This document shows, one piece after another, positions 1 to 9,127 of a stretch of DNA of 64,000 nucleotides. The notes below the pieces were generated by a model, which saw only the letters and a program-made list of their open reading frames with translations, was not told where the DNA came from and did not search any database. Both the position numbers and the translations under genes were made by a program. Positions within the stretch are counted from its first letter, which is position 1. Every line of letters starts with the position of its first letter. Origin of the DNA: Pleurocapsa sp. FMAR1 (GTDB taxonomy: Bacteria > Cyanobacteriota > Cyanobacteriia > Cyanobacteriales > Xenococcaceae); assembly GCF_963665995.1 (NCBI RefSeq), contig NZ_OY762512.1, positions 1,550,001 through 1,614,000 on the forward strand, read 5' to 3'.

Positions 1-1
1 T

Positions 2-514
2 TTTAGAGCGAATAGTTCTTTAGTTAGCGTCAGAGGAGAAAATTCAGTTGTTCGAGATTTTTTTAATTCTATAGTGGAAAATGCCAATCAGCAATTATCT
101 TCAATAAGATCACTTTTTATTGGTGACGAACAAGGAAAAAGCTATAGACCTATAGTAAAACCAAGAGTGTTCATTAAAATTGAGAATTTGAAACAATCTT
201 TTAATGGTACATATCTTGATATTGATGCCCCAGTTACAGGAGATCAAGCTACGAGAATAAAAATATCTCTAAAAGGAATGCAAAATGTTGCAGAAGAGAC
301 TCACCCCATACTAGCCGCCGCTGTAGCGGAAGTTTGGAGAGAACAAGAAAAAAGCCGTATCGCTTTCTTGTATAATAACAATACTTATTCTTTCACTGTG
401 ACCAACAATGGAGGATTGTACTTTAAACAGTATGCTCCTGAAGAAGTAGTAACTTATGTTCTATTAAAAATTCTTCTTCTGCAAAATTGCGATAATGGAT
501 ACTCAAGCAATTAA
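2..514 (+). CDS. Hypothetical protein, 5' end cut by the window edge
   Basis: The frame is open from the first bases of the window to the TAA at 512-514, so the true start probably lies upstream. A GTG at 74 is only an internal candidate. The visible 171 residues carry no motif I can name. They look like a soluble mixed alpha/beta domain, with a segment 'ILAAAVAEVWREQEKSR' near the middle and a hydrophobic end 'VVTYVLLKILLL'. The last 20 bases overlap the next gene, which implies translational coupling with the two genes that follow. I do not recognise the family. By context it is a likely partner in a three-gene module whose last member looks like a nuclease. Confidence 0.6.
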   Translation, partial: FRANSSLVSVRGENSVVRDFFNSIVENANQQLSSIRSLFIGDEQGKSYRPIVKPRVFIKIENLKQSFNGTYLDIDAPVTGDQATRIKISLKGMQNVAEETHPILAAAVAEVWREQEKSRIAFLYNNNTYSFTVTNNGGLYFKQYAPEEVVTYVLLKILLLQNCDNGYSSN

Positions 515-797
515 ATGTATAAGAAAATACATTGAAGATAAATATATTGGAGGCGGTGTCGTTAAAGTCTCTGATGTATCAGCTTACTGCGGGTGTTCAG
601 ATGGAATTATTCTTAAAGGATTAGTACGGCTTGAGGAATTAGGTGAAGTAAAAATTGAAAAAAGATATTCTTGTCCTGATTTTCACTACATAAGAGAGAA
701 TGAATTTCCTTTTTGTTCTGAATGCGATCAAAAATATCCTGAAGAGCTAATCAATGTCTACTTTTACTTTAAGCCTCTAGCCACAGTCAGAATGTGA
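495..797 (+). CDS. Small protein with winged-helix-like N-terminus and cysteine pairs
   Basis: 100 residues, ATG start inside the end of the upstream gene (20-bp overlap). The N-terminal two thirds (residues 1-60) have the helix-helix-strand pattern of a winged helix: 'VSDVSAYCGCSDGIILKGLVRLEELGEVKIEKRY'-like spacing ending in a basic wing. The rest carries Cys residues ('SCPDF', 'FCSECDQ') that could form a small zinc site. The stop overlaps the next start in a GTGA arrangement at 794-797. A DNA-binding or adaptor role in the same module is inference. I do not recognise a named family. Confidence 0.6.
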   Translation: MDTQAIKCIRKYIEDKYIGGGVVKVSDVSAYCGCSDGIILKGLVRLEELGEVKIEKRYSCPDFHYIRENEFPFCSECDQKYPEELINVYFYFKPLATVRM

Positions 798-1501
798 GTA
801 AGAAGAAACGCGAGGCTATTGATCCTATATACAAAGAAAAGTTCATTGAAGATTTAAATAGGTTCATCAGCAAAGTTCAGTCAGCAGAAATTAATAATCC
901 TACTACTTGTGCAACTATATTTAGTAACTCTGACCAGTATGCAGATGAAAAAGCATATCTTGAAGAGTTAGCAACAGAAAATTTTTCAACTGCAAAAGAT
1001 AGAGGTGATGCTCTAGAGAAGTTGATTATAAAAATATTCAACAGAATAGATTTATTAGATGGTATTTCTATAACTCGAAAGGAAACTGTCTTAGGTCAAC
1101 TCGATTTGCAACTCGTTACTGTTAGAGATTTTATATATGACGTATGGGGCATGACTAGAGATAAGCCAACTGTTGAATATATGATTGGTGAGTGTAAAAA
1201 TTATACTAATCCTGTTGGAAGACCAGAAATTGAACGTATATGCTGGCGTGCAACCAAAGGAGCTTGTTTGGCTTTTTTCATAGCAACTGAATATACTAAA
1301 GATGCACTAGATGAAATAGCATATTTCAATCAAAACAAACAAAATCTTCTGCTCAATTCCAATGGAGTTTATGTTATTCCTATTTCAATTTCAATGATAG
1401 AAGCTATTGTTAATAATAATATAAACTTTTGTTATTTCATTAAGTGGGCAATAAAAAACTCTAAAATAATGAGTATAGTCAATTACTTAAAACTTACTTA
1501 A
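794..1501 (+). CDS. Restriction-endonuclease-like (PD-(D/E)XK fold) protein
   Basis: 235 residues, GTG start overlapping the upstream stop by four bases. The core has the order seen in Mrr/RecB-type nucleases: 'RGDALEKLI' (helix with the accessory Glu), 'GQLDLQL' (catalytic Asp), then 'IGECKNY' (the E-x-K strand), followed by a helix 'RPEIERICWRA' and a strand 'ACLAFFIAT'. This fits a Mg-dependent nuclease acting on DNA, or less often RNA. The tight coupling with two small genes suggests a multi-subunit complex. A role in phage or plasmid defence is inference. The nuclease fold itself is supported by the ordered E, D and ECK residues. Confidence 0.65.
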   Translation: MSKKKREAIDPIYKEKFIEDLNRFISKVQSAEINNPTTCATIFSNSDQYADEKAYLEELATENFSTAKDRGDALEKLIIKIFNRIDLLDGISITRKETVLGQLDLQLVTVRDFIYDVWGMTRDKPTVEYMIGECKNYTNPVGRPEIERICWRATKGACLAFFIATEYTKDALDEIAYFNQNKQNLLLNSNGVYVIPISISMIEAIVNNNINFCYFIKWAIKNSKIMSIVNYLKLT

Positions 1502-1682
1502 ATAGTTGAAATAAATGCTAACTTCTATTTTTTGAACACTTTTCAAGGTATTAAGGCGATCGCTTTATTCTGTTTTGCTACTTTTTGGTTTATTTTACTA
1601 ATGCGATCGATGATGAGTATGGCAATGAAGAAGAAAATGTATCGCCTGGCGCAAAAGTAAATCATTGAGCATTTAACATCTA

Positions 1683-2870
1683 ATGATGACATATCATGAA
1701 AACCAGGAAAGAGAAGCCTTTGAACCTCTTCGCCTTAAGGCTGAACAATTACTATCGGCAGCACTAGACAACAAAATTCACATTAATAAGGTTGAATGCC
1801 TAACCGAGAAGGGAAGACGGAATTTGCTGCTGCGATGCTTTATTAATCCAGTTGGCGATTTACCCTCAAGCTTCATTATTTAAAAGGTGGAAACAGAAAA
1901 CTATAACCCTGATGATGCTGACTCTAAAGATACAAGGCGTTTATTCAATGATTGGACGGGTTCTCAATTTTTAAACACCATACCCAGCAAGTTTAAACAT
2001 AGTCCTGAATTTTATGGAGGCGATCGCCATTTAGGTATGATTGTTTTGGAAGATGTGCAGCATCTTCACAGTTTAGTTGAACCATTGCTAGGAAGCGATC
2101 GCTCTCATGCGGAATGGGCATTACTTCAATATGCAACTTGTTTGAGTCAACTAAATACGGATACCCTTGGTAAAGAAGCACAATTCCAGGAACTATACAA
2201 GACTCTCTCAACCGATATGAAATTTACCAGAACAGGTGTGAATATTCCCCAGCATCAGTCTCGGTTAGAGAACCTAAAGATTTATCCTGAAAGCGTTTGG
2301 TTACGTGACTTAGAAGCTATTAATAAAACAGTGACTCATCCTGGTAAATTTCTAGCATATATTCATACCGATGCTTGTCCAGATAACGTTTTGGATACAG
2401 GTAAAGAGTTACGATTAATAGACTTTGAAACGGGTTCTTTTGGTCATGCCTTTATTGATGCTGCTTGTGGCAGAATGATGTTTCCTAGCTGTTGGTGTTC
2501 TAAACGCTTACCTCCGACTATGGTTCAGCAAATGGAGGATACTTATCGGTCAATACTTATTCAATATTGTCCAATTGCAGAAGATGATGAGATCTTTGAG
2601 ACAGCTTTGGTCAATAGTTGTGGCTTTTGGCTTTTGTACACATTATCGCGACATTTTGAAGCTGCTTTAGTTAAAGATTTAGATTTTGGAATTTCTACCA
2701 TTCGTCAGCGCATCATAGCTCGGCTGGAGGCTTTTATTGCCATATCGCAAGAATTTAATCAGCTTCGGGGTTTGCGAGATACTTCTAGTCGGCTTTTAGA
2801 TTTGTTGCGCCAGCGTTGGTCAGATGCCCCTGAACTGCCACTTTACCCAGCATTTAACATTTATTATTAA
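1683..2870 (+). pseudogene. APH/choline-kinase-fold phosphotransferase gene broken by an in-frame TAA
   Basis: One reading frame runs from ATG 1683 to TAA 2870, broken only by TAA at 1881-1883. Upstream (66 codons) is the kinase N-lobe, ending 'LPSSFII'. Downstream it continues at once with 'KVETENYNPDDADS'. The C-lobe has the APH signatures: catalytic loop 'HTDACPDN' and metal-binding 'LIDFETG'. The stop falls where the beta-3 strand lysine region of such kinases is expected. A single substitution (for example AAA to TAA) would restore one protein of about 395 residues. A GTG at 1887 could start a truncated product lacking the nucleotide-binding N-lobe, probably inactive. The intact family would phosphorylate a small molecule, here unknown. 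A sequencing error is the alternative. Confidence 0.75.
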
Positions 2871-2892
2871 TCATTGGGATTACTAATCTGAC

Positions 2893-3189
2893 TTATTTTT
2901 CAGACTTAAAATAATCTGGAAGACTGATTATACTTGCTTTTTGTCCTTCAAAAATGACTATAGGGATTACTTTATTCAGTACAGCGTTAGTAATACCATC
3001 TCGCATTTGTTTAAAGAATTTGTTGTCAGGTAATTTATCGGTAAATTCCTCAACCGTACTTACTTTATGAACGTAGTCTCCGCTATTGTCTTTGACGGTA
3101 ATAATCGCGTTTGAGCCACTACCCGCAATAGTTTTACACTGTTCTGTAATTGATTCCTGGTTGAGACTTAAATATTCTTCAGCTTTCAT
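2893..3189 (-). CDS. Hypothetical protein
   Basis: 98 residues, ATG start, convergent with the broken kinase gene. Charged, soluble, no signal peptide or membrane segment. The sequence alternates short strands and helices ('NAIITVKDNSGDYVHKV', 'VEEFTDKLPDNKFFKQM', 'KVIPIVIFEGQKASIISL'). I do not recognise the family. Codon use and AT content match the neighbours, so it is probably a real gene, but the function is unknown. Confidence 0.5.
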   Translation of the reverse strand: MKAEEYLSLNQESITEQCKTIAGSGSNAIITVKDNSGDYVHKVSTVEEFTDKLPDNKFFKQMRDGITNAVLNKVIPIVIFEGQKASIISLPDYFKSEK

Positions 3190-3439
3190 TTTATGACGAG
3201 AAGTTTTCCTTCTAATTGTACGGTAAGCTAATTTAGCTTACAATTGCGATCGCTATTAATAAAATACATTGGTTGCTAATAAATAGGGAAGTTACTGAGA
3301 AATTGTATAAAATGGCGCATAAATAGCTATGTACTTAGCACTTTTGCTTAAGAAAAATAGGAAAAAATCCAAAACGTTGTATAAAGCAAAGATGCTTCCA
3401 TTAAACTTACAGGTAGAATTCGCGCTGAGGTAAAAACTT

Positions 3440-5032
3440 ATGGACAAACTTGCACTTTGGCAACGCTATCAAGACTGGCTTTATTACAACGAAGATTTAG
3501 AATTGTATTTAGATATTAGTCGTATTACCTTTGATGATGCCCTAATCAAAGAACTAGAACCCAAATTTGCTAAAGCATTTAAAGACATTGAAGCTTTAGA
3601 AGGTGGCGCGATCGCCAATCCTGATGAAAACCGCATGGTTGGTCATTATTGGCTCAGAGATCCCGATCTTGCTCCTACTGATGAATTAAGACAGGATATC
3701 ATCGACACCAATAACAGAATACTTGACTTTCAAAAGAAAGTTCACAGCGGTGAGATTCATCCTCCCCAAGGTGGCAAATTTACCGATATTCTCTCTATTG
3801 GTATAGGTGGTTCGGCTTTAGGCCCGCAATTTGTAGCTCAGGCTTTAGCACCTGCTGATGCACCTTTAGATATTCACTTCATTGATAATACCGATCCTGC
3901 GGGTATTGATAAAGTCCTAGCAAGTATTGGCAATCGCTTAGAAACTACCTTAGTTTCGGTTATCTCCAAGTCTGGGGGGACTCCTGAGACTCGTAACGGC
4001 ATGATTGAGGTGAAAAAATTCTATCAAGATTGTAATCTCGATTTTGCTGCTCACGCCTTTGCCATTACAGGCAAAAGCAGTAAACTAGAGGCGATCGCCG
4101 AACGGGAAGGCTGGTTAGCTATCTTCCCGATGCGTGATTGGGTTGGCGGACGTACTTCAGAATTATCTCCCGTGGGTTTAGTCGCTGCTGCTCTCCAGGG
4201 AATCGACATCAAAGCTATGCTAGAAGGGGCAAAAACTATGGATGCCCTAACTCGCAAACCTAATCTCAAGGAAAATCCCGCAGCATTATTAGCAATGGGC
4301 TGGTATTGTGCTGGTCATGGTAGAGGCGAAAAAGATATGGTAATTCTCCCTTACAAAGATAGTCTCTTGCTTTTTAGTCGCTATCTTCAACAGCTAATCA
4401 TGGAATCTTTAGGTAAAGAAAAAGATTTAGATGGCAAAGTAGTCAACCAGGGTATTGCAGTTTATGGCAACAAAGGGTCAACTGACCAACACGCCTATGT
4501 TCAACAGCTACGGGAAGGGGTAAATAACTTTTTTCTTACCTTTATTGAAGTCCTAGAGGATAGAACCAGAGATTTTGTCGAAATTGAACCAGGTATTACT
4601 TCTGGTGATTATCTCAAAGGATTTTTGCTAGGAACTCGTACAGCTTTAAACGATAAGCAAAGAGATTCGATTACTATCACTATCCCTAAAGTAAATGAGC
4701 GTCTTGTTGGTGCTTTGATTGCCCTTTACGAACGGGGAGTTAGTATTTATGCGTCTTTAGTTAATATCAATGCTTATCATCAGCCTGGTGTGGAAGCAGG
4801 TAAAAAAGCTGCTGCATCAGTTTTAGATCTGCAAAAAAAGGTAGTAGAAGCTTTGAAACAAAGTTCATCTCCTTTATCTCTGGCAGAATTAGCAGATCAA
4901 GCTCATGTAAGTGACGAGATTGAAACCGTTTACCAAATTCTGCGTCATTTAAATGCTAATAAGCGGGGTGTTGTGATAGTTGAAGGCAATATTGGTCAAC
5001 CAGACACCATTAAAGTTGCTTTGCAGGCTTAA
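3440..5032 (+). CDS. pgi: Glucose-6-phosphate isomerase
   Basis: 530 residues, the usual length for the cyanobacterial form. Interconverts glucose 6-phosphate and fructose 6-phosphate in the cytosol, serving glycolysis, the oxidative pentose phosphate pathway and glycogen metabolism. Two SIS sugar-phosphate domains are visible: '[10 protein letters not shown]' at residues 121-130 and the phosphate-binding 'SKSGGTPET' at 176-184. The catalytic region '[16 protein letters not shown]' follows later. ATG start preceded by GAGGT. It stands alone, with a 250-bp upstream region and a good terminator downstream at 5069-5105. Confidence 0.97.
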   Translation: MDKLALWQRYQDWLYYNEDLELYLDISRITFDDALIKELEPKFAKAFKDIEALEGGAIANPDENRMVGHYWLRDPDLAPTDELRQDIIDTNNRILDFQKKVHSGEIHPPQGGKFTDILSIGIGGSALGPQFVAQALAPADAPLDIHFIDNTDPAGIDKVLASIGNRLETTLVSVISKSGGTPETRNGMIEVKKFYQDCNLDFAAHAFAITGKSSKLEAIAEREGWLAIFPMRDWVGGRTSELSPVGLVAAALQGIDIKAMLEGAKTMDALTRKPNLKENPAALLAMGWYCAGHGRGEKDMVILPYKDSLLLFSRYLQQLIMESLGKEKDLDGKVVNQGIAVYGNKGSTDQHAYVQQLREGVNNFFLTFIEVLEDRTRDFVEIEPGITSGDYLKGFLLGTRTALNDKQRDSITITIPKVNERLVGALIALYERGVSIYASLVNINAYHQPGVEAGKKAAASVLDLQKKVVEALKQSSSPLSLAELADQAHVSDEIETVYQILRHLNANKRGVVIVEGNIGQPDTIKVALQA

Positions 5033-5068
5033 GCTTATAAAAGTTAAGTACTGAGTCATGTTAACAAG

Positions 5069-5105
5069 AAGCGTTATTTGTTTTAACAACAGGTAACGCT
5101 TTTTG
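5069..5105 (+). terminator. Rho-independent terminator of pgi
   Basis: An 8-bp stem, AAGCGTTA at 5069-5076 pairing with TAACGCTT at 5094-5101, is followed by a run of T. It lies 37 bp after the pgi stop. Confidence 0.75.
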
Positions 5106-5413
5106 TGTACGTAAGCATAAAATGAATTCGAGTTGGTGTTTGTATGTTGCTTTGACTCTCTATCAGCATCGAACTGTTTCGGGTGTAAATCTTGATCGCT
5201 ATACTAAACTCATCATTGAACAGTATGTCAGGCAACTAATACAGTTAGTGATTACTAATCTACTATTCAAAATATGGCTACTTTCCACACTAGGTTGGCA
5301 GCCATTTGCTAACTATTGAAGAAAGTTTCCTTCAATAGTTAGCGATTTGTTTTCCTGCAAATTTAGATTGAGCTTGATTACCTGAGATAGCTTTATTCAT
5401 GAGATGCTGGAAG
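5106..5413. other. Intergenic region without a convincing gene
   Basis: The only open frame on the plus strand (from 5122) has no recognisable product, no ribosome-binding site and poor composition, so I do not call it. The region contains a perfect inverted repeat at 5308-5343, listed separately. Confidence 0.5.
5308..5343. repeat. Perfect 13-bp inverted repeat (hairpin)
   Basis: GCTAACTATTGAA at 5308-5320 is exactly complementary to TTCAATAGTTAGC at 5331-5343, with a 10-nt loop. It lies between two convergent genes and may be a bidirectional terminator for the minus-strand VOC-like gene, or a dispersed repeat. There is no strong T-run on the plus side. Confidence 0.6.
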
Positions 5414-5893
5414 TTATGGGTCTAATTCGGATGTTTTACCAGCAAAATACTCGACTAACTTCTCTGGTGCTAAAGCAGTGGTGTATTGTTGTGTTAATTC
5501 TGGAGTTGCTAGTTCGAGTAATACGGCATTTTCCACCCAAAACTCAATCACATCGAAGTAACCGCGACTACAGCGTAAACACCGCCAGTTTTCACGCTTA
5601 GCAATAGAATCGATTTGCGACTGCTCAAGCATTATAGAAATGGCAGCGTGAGTAGCAATAAAATGGTTTTCAGTATTTGGGTTTTGGTACTGTATCGGTT
5701 TATCGTCCTCTCCTGGAATCATTTCAGTGCCAAGAGGATAAACTTCAATTAGAGTCCCGTATTTATCGGCGGCAAATGCTACATAGCTGCCTGGATGGGA
5801 TGGAAAAGGAGCAGAATAGCCATTGAATAGTTCAGCTAAAACCTCAGCAACGTGAAGTGGATTTTTAGCAGGGATGGAAATGTGATGAATCAT
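5414..5893 (-). CDS. VOC (glyoxalase/bleomycin-resistance superfamily)-like protein
   Basis: 159 residues from the ATG at 5893, which has an AGGAG about 12 nt upstream. An upstream GTG at 5932 has no such site and gives 172 residues. It begins 'MIHHISIPAKNPLHVAEVLAELF', the typical first beta-strand and helix of a vicinal-oxygen-chelate domain (His in the first strand), followed by 'GTLIEVYPLG'. The C-terminal half does not show a clean second VOC repeat. Substrate unknown; such proteins include dioxygenases, glyoxalases and binding proteins. The fold assignment is moderately sure, the activity unassigned. Confidence 0.6.
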   Translation of the reverse strand: MIHHISIPAKNPLHVAEVLAELFNGYSAPFPSHPGSYVAFAADKYGTLIEVYPLGTEMIPGEDDKPIQYQNPNTENHFIATHAAISIMLEQSQIDSIAKRENWRCLRCSRGYFDVIEFWVENAVLLELATPELTQQYTTALAPEKLVEYFAGKTSELDP

Positions 5894-6150
5894 TAGTTCT
5901 TTGACTCCTATGACTTTAGGTAATTCCACCAATAGTCGGCAGGTTATTGTTTATCTTATCAAGATGGGAAACCATTAAAGGGAAGTAAAGCAGGAATCTG
6001 GCTAATCTGGGTTGATGATTATCGAATCCTTTGCCATATTAAAAATTAAACTTGCATTATACTGGTTCTTGCTGTTGGACATCGAAAAGACATCTACTCA
6101 TAGAAAAGGTTATTCCATTTATTTTGCGTAGACGCACAGTAAAATTTAAG

Positions 6151-7161
6151 TTAGTTCATTATTAATAACTCTTCAGCATCTAAAATAGACCAGACTTCTT
6201 GCATCAAAGTATCTAATCCTGAACGTGTTACTGCCGAGACATGGAAAATTGGCACAGAAGTAAGTTCTTGTAGTTCAGTGGTAAGAAGCTCCAAAGTTTT
6301 GGGATCTAGCGCATCTATTTTATTAAAAGCAATAATTTGGGGGCGTTCAGGTAGTCCATGTCCATAGGCTTCTAGTTCTTGTTGAATTGTTTGATAATCA
6401 GCTATAGGATCTTCGGTGGTGGCATCAATTAGATGTAGCAGAACACGGGTTCGTTCGATGTGGCGCAAAAACTCATGACCTAAACCTATACCTTCTGAAG
6501 CACCAGAGATTAATCCAGGAATATCGGCAAATACTGTCCCGTCTCCTGTCGGCTTGCGCACCACTCCTAGATTGGGTACAAGGGTTGTAAAAGGATAGTC
6601 TGCTACCTTGGGTTTAGCTGAGGACAAAGAAGAAATTAAGGTAGATTTTCCAGCATTGGGTAAGCCGATAATGCCTACTTCAGCGATCAGCTTTAATTCT
6701 AAGCGTAAGTTTTTTACTTCTCCTTCTAATCCTGGTAATGCGTGTTCTGGAGCGCGATTACGATTGCTCAAGAAATGTTTATTACCTAGACCTCCTTTCC
6801 CGCCTTGAGCAACGCAAATAGTTTCGCCGTTGGTGGTCAAGTCGCCAACAACTTCTCCCGTCTCAACATCGGTAATCAAAGTACCACAGGGAACTTCAAT
6901 CAGGCGATCGCTTCCTTTAGCTCCAGTACAGTTATTGGGTCCTCCTTTTTTCCCGTCTTCAGCTTTGAATATTCTGGCATAACGAAAATCCAAGAGGGTT
7001 TGCAGGCGATCTGAGGCAACAAAAATTACTGAACCACCCCAGCCACCGTTTCCTCCAGCAGGGCCCCCCGCAGGGACATATTTCTCGCGCCTGAATGCCA
7101 CCATGCCATCGCCACCGTTGCCCGCTACTACTTCTATTTCTGCTAAATCGATAAATTGCAT
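6151..7161 (-). CDS. obgE: GTPase Obg/CgtA, ribosome-associated
   Basis: 336 residues. The N-terminal Obg fold (residues 1-158) has the glycine-rich loops 'GGPAGGNGGWGG' and 'GGKGGLGN'. The G domain has P-loop 'GLPNAGKS' at 166-173, switch I 'YPFTTL' at 189-194, 'DIPG' at 213-216 and 'NKID' at 280-283. There is no C-terminal OCT domain, as usual in cyanobacteria. It is a large-subunit ribosome assembly and stress GTPase. Same strand as the Mo-nitro_C family gene 20 bp upstream, so the two may be co-transcribed. Confidence 0.96.
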   Translation of the reverse strand: MQFIDLAEIEVVAGNGGDGMVAFRREKYVPAGGPAGGNGGWGGSVIFVASDRLQTLLDFRYARIFKAEDGKKGGPNNCTGAKGSDRLIEVPCGTLITDVETGEVVGDLTTNGETICVAQGGKGGLGNKHFLSNRNRAPEHALPGLEGEVKNLRLELKLIAEVGIIGLPNAGKSTLISSLSSAKPKVADYPFTTLVPNLGVVRKPTGDGTVFADIPGLISGASEGIGLGHEFLRHIERTRVLLHLIDATTEDPIADYQTIQQELEAYGHGLPERPQIIAFNKIDALDPKTLELLTTELQELTSVPIFHVSAVTRSGLDTLMQEVWSILDAEELLIMN

Positions 7162-7181
7162 CTGGCAAATGTTGAGTTTGA

Positions 7182-7877
7182 TTATTTAATATACTTTGTC
7201 ACATCTTCGCCACAGTCATCAGCTAAATAAGACAGGGAACGAAAACGCAACATGGTGAACTGCTCGTATAAAGGATTTAGCTTGCAAAGAGGGGGAATGT
7301 GAGCTACTTTGCGTCCAAATAAATTGATATCCCGTTCAAAAGGACACTGGGGTGGAATCACTTTACAGACAAATTTAGCCAAACGATGATCTTTGACCTC
7401 CATGCCTTCTAGCCAATCTTTAACGGGATGCAGTACGTCTACACCAGATTTAGATTTTTTAGGCGGTGTCAGGGTTGAAGCAGCACCTGCGTTAGTTTCT
7501 TGTGGCTCTGGTTTATATAGAGTATGCTCTAAAGATTTGAGAGCTTCTACTTCAATTTCTAAAGTATTACTAAACTGCTGCATTAGATCGTATTCAGGCT
7601 GAGAACAGACTCCATCGGCTACAGCTACTAATACGCAAGTACGCAAGAAGTTTTCGGCTGTTTCGGGGTCTTTGCCTAAACTAGCAGCCAGTTCTTCAGG
7701 AGTAATAGTTTCTAAACTTTTAACATCATCAAAATCAGCCAAATCATTGGTAAGTTGGCTAATAAGTTCCTGTTCTTCGGGGTCATAGTGTCCGTCTGCC
7801 AAAGCAACAGTGTATAAGCCTCTGAACCAAGCCACGATTTGGCGATCGCTATAGGCGGATTTAGTAATACTAGTCAT
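7182..7877 (-). CDS. Mo-dependent nitrogenase C-terminal domain family protein with TerB-like N-terminus
   Basis: 231 residues. The N-terminal part (about 1-110) is a helical TerB-like domain: 'YTVALADGHYDPEEQELI' and 'CVLVAVADGVCSQPEYDLM', two acidic repeats. The C-terminal 85 residues, 'HPVKDWLEGMEVKDHRLA' to 'RSLSYLADDCGEDV', match the cyanobacterial domain called Mo-nitro_C (PF06967). Despite the name, the domain occurs in cyanobacteria that do not fix nitrogen, and no nif gene is seen here. Role unknown. A linker rich in Ala, Thr and Pro joins the two parts. It lies directly upstream of obgE. Confidence 0.85.
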   Translation of the reverse strand: MTSITKSAYSDRQIVAWFRGLYTVALADGHYDPEEQELISQLTNDLADFDDVKSLETITPEELAASLGKDPETAENFLRTCVLVAVADGVCSQPEYDLMQQFSNTLEIEVEALKSLEHTLYKPEPQETNAGAASTLTPPKKSKSGVDVLHPVKDWLEGMEVKDHRLAKFVCKVIPPQCPFERDINLFGRKVAHIPPLCKLNPLYEQFTMLRFRSLSYLADDCGEDVTKYIK

Positions 7878-8041
7878 CAGGAGTTATGCTTAAAATACGC
7901 TACTAAGAAGCTATTTGCAATCTTCAATATACGAGGCAAGAAGATAGATAAAGGTTAGAATCTCATGCCATCTAAATGATAGCGAAAACTAGTGCCAAAA
8001 CTATTTAAAATTAAAGAGCGTAGTCTTAATCAAACAATAAT

Positions 8042-8971
8042 ATTATTCAAGAATTTACACTACAGGTAACGCAAGCAGGATCTCGCTTGGATCGCTGGCT
8101 ATCAAAGAATTTAACTGATATTTCTCGTTCTCGCATTCAAAAGTTAATTGAAGATGGCAATGTTCAGCTAAATAGCCAAATTTGCACTAGCAAAAAAGTT
8201 AAAGTTGCTCCTGGTGATTTTCTTTATGTGGTTATTCCTGAACCTGAAAAACTAAATTTGACCCCAGAAAATATTCCCCTAAATATTCTTTATGAAGACG
8301 AACATCTAATTATTGTGAATAAACCCGCGGGGATGGTGGTTCATCCTGCACCAGGACATTATACTGGCACACTAGTTCATGCTTTGCTTTATCATTGTGA
8401 TACTTTAGCGGGGATTGGCGGTGTAGAACGTCCAGGCATTGTTCACCGTCTTGATAAAGATACTACGGGAGCTATTGTGGTCGCCAAAAGCGATCGCGCT
8501 CATCAAGACTTGCAGGCACAAATTAAAGCCAAAACTGCCAGAAGAGAATATTGGGGAGTGATCTATGGTTCTTTTGCCACAGAATCTGGAAGAGTTGATT
8601 TACCTATTGGTCGTCATAAGGGCGATCGCCAAAAAATGGCAGTTATTCCTGTAGACCGAGGCGGAAGAGAGGCCGTTACCCATTGGAAAACCCTGGAACG
8701 AATTGGCAACTATAGCTTGATGCAGTTTCTCTTGGAAACAGGACGTACTCACCAAATTAGGGTTCATTGCGCTCACCAGGGACATCCCTTGCTGGGAGAT
8801 TCTACTTACGGCTCAAATCGCTCACTCAAGGTCAATTTATCTGGTCAGGCTCTTCATGCACGGCAACTGTCTTTATTACATCCTATTTCAGGAGAATTGA
8901 TTAAGGCGATCGCGCCTTTACCCGCAGAATTTACTAAACTTTTACAGGTCTTACGGAATCGAATTAATTAG
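8042..8971 (+). CDS. RluD-type 23S rRNA pseudouridine synthase
   Basis: An N-terminal S4 RNA-binding domain ('SRLDRWLSKNLTDISRSRI') is followed by the RluA/RluD catalytic domain with 'HRLDKDTTG'; its Asp is the catalytic residue. 'GRTHQIRVH' follows near the C-terminus. The product converts uridines of 23S rRNA helix 69 or a similar target. Start problem: the frame opens after TAA at 8027-8029 and encodes 'IIQEFTLQVTQAGSRLDRW', normal family N-terminal sequence, yet it has no ATG, GTG or TTG until TTG at 8087, which would cut into the S4 domain. I place the start at ATT 8042 (ATT 8045 is as likely), a rare start codon, and flag it. Confidence 0.88.
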   Translation: MIQEFTLQVTQAGSRLDRWLSKNLTDISRSRIQKLIEDGNVQLNSQICTSKKVKVAPGDFLYVVIPEPEKLNLTPENIPLNILYEDEHLIIVNKPAGMVVHPAPGHYTGTLVHALLYHCDTLAGIGGVERPGIVHRLDKDTTGAIVVAKSDRAHQDLQAQIKAKTARREYWGVIYGSFATESGRVDLPIGRHKGDRQKMAVIPVDRGGREAVTHWKTLERIGNYSLMQFLLETGRTHQIRVHCAHQGHPLLGDSTYGSNRSLKVNLSGQALHARQLSLLHPISGELIKAIAPLPAEFTKLLQVLRNRIN

Positions 8972-8975
8972 GCAA

Positions 8976-8995
8976 GGGCGAACGACCGTTCGCCC
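8976..8995. repeat. Palindromic GGGCGAACG...CGTTCGCCC repeat
   Basis: A 9-bp perfect stem with a 2-nt centre, right after the pseudouridine synthase gene. This GC-rich palindrome resembles dispersed intergenic repeats seen in many cyanobacteria. It may also serve as a transcription stop. Confidence 0.6.
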
Positions 8996-9127
8996 CTACT
9001 GCAAAAAGAGGGAGATCATCAATTAACAACATAATTTCTCTCGAAACTATTCCGCTAATTAACAATTCCCTCTTTAGGTGTCCTATTTCAAATCTTGAAA
9101 ACCAAACTTAAATTAGATTTCTCTAGA

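Noticed and set aside
1560-1670. Short frame reading 'DEYGNEEENVSPGAKV' before the broken kinase gene
   Set aside because: Looks slightly like a rubredoxin-type segment but is about 20 codons with no start, too short to support a call.
5122-5319. Open frame of 65 codons downstream of pgi
   Set aside because: No ribosome-binding site, no recognisable product and it runs into the inverted repeat; it looks like chance.
7182-7877. Evidence for nitrogen fixation from the nitrogenase-named domain
   Set aside because: The domain is widespread in cyanobacteria that do not fix nitrogen, and no nif gene is present here.
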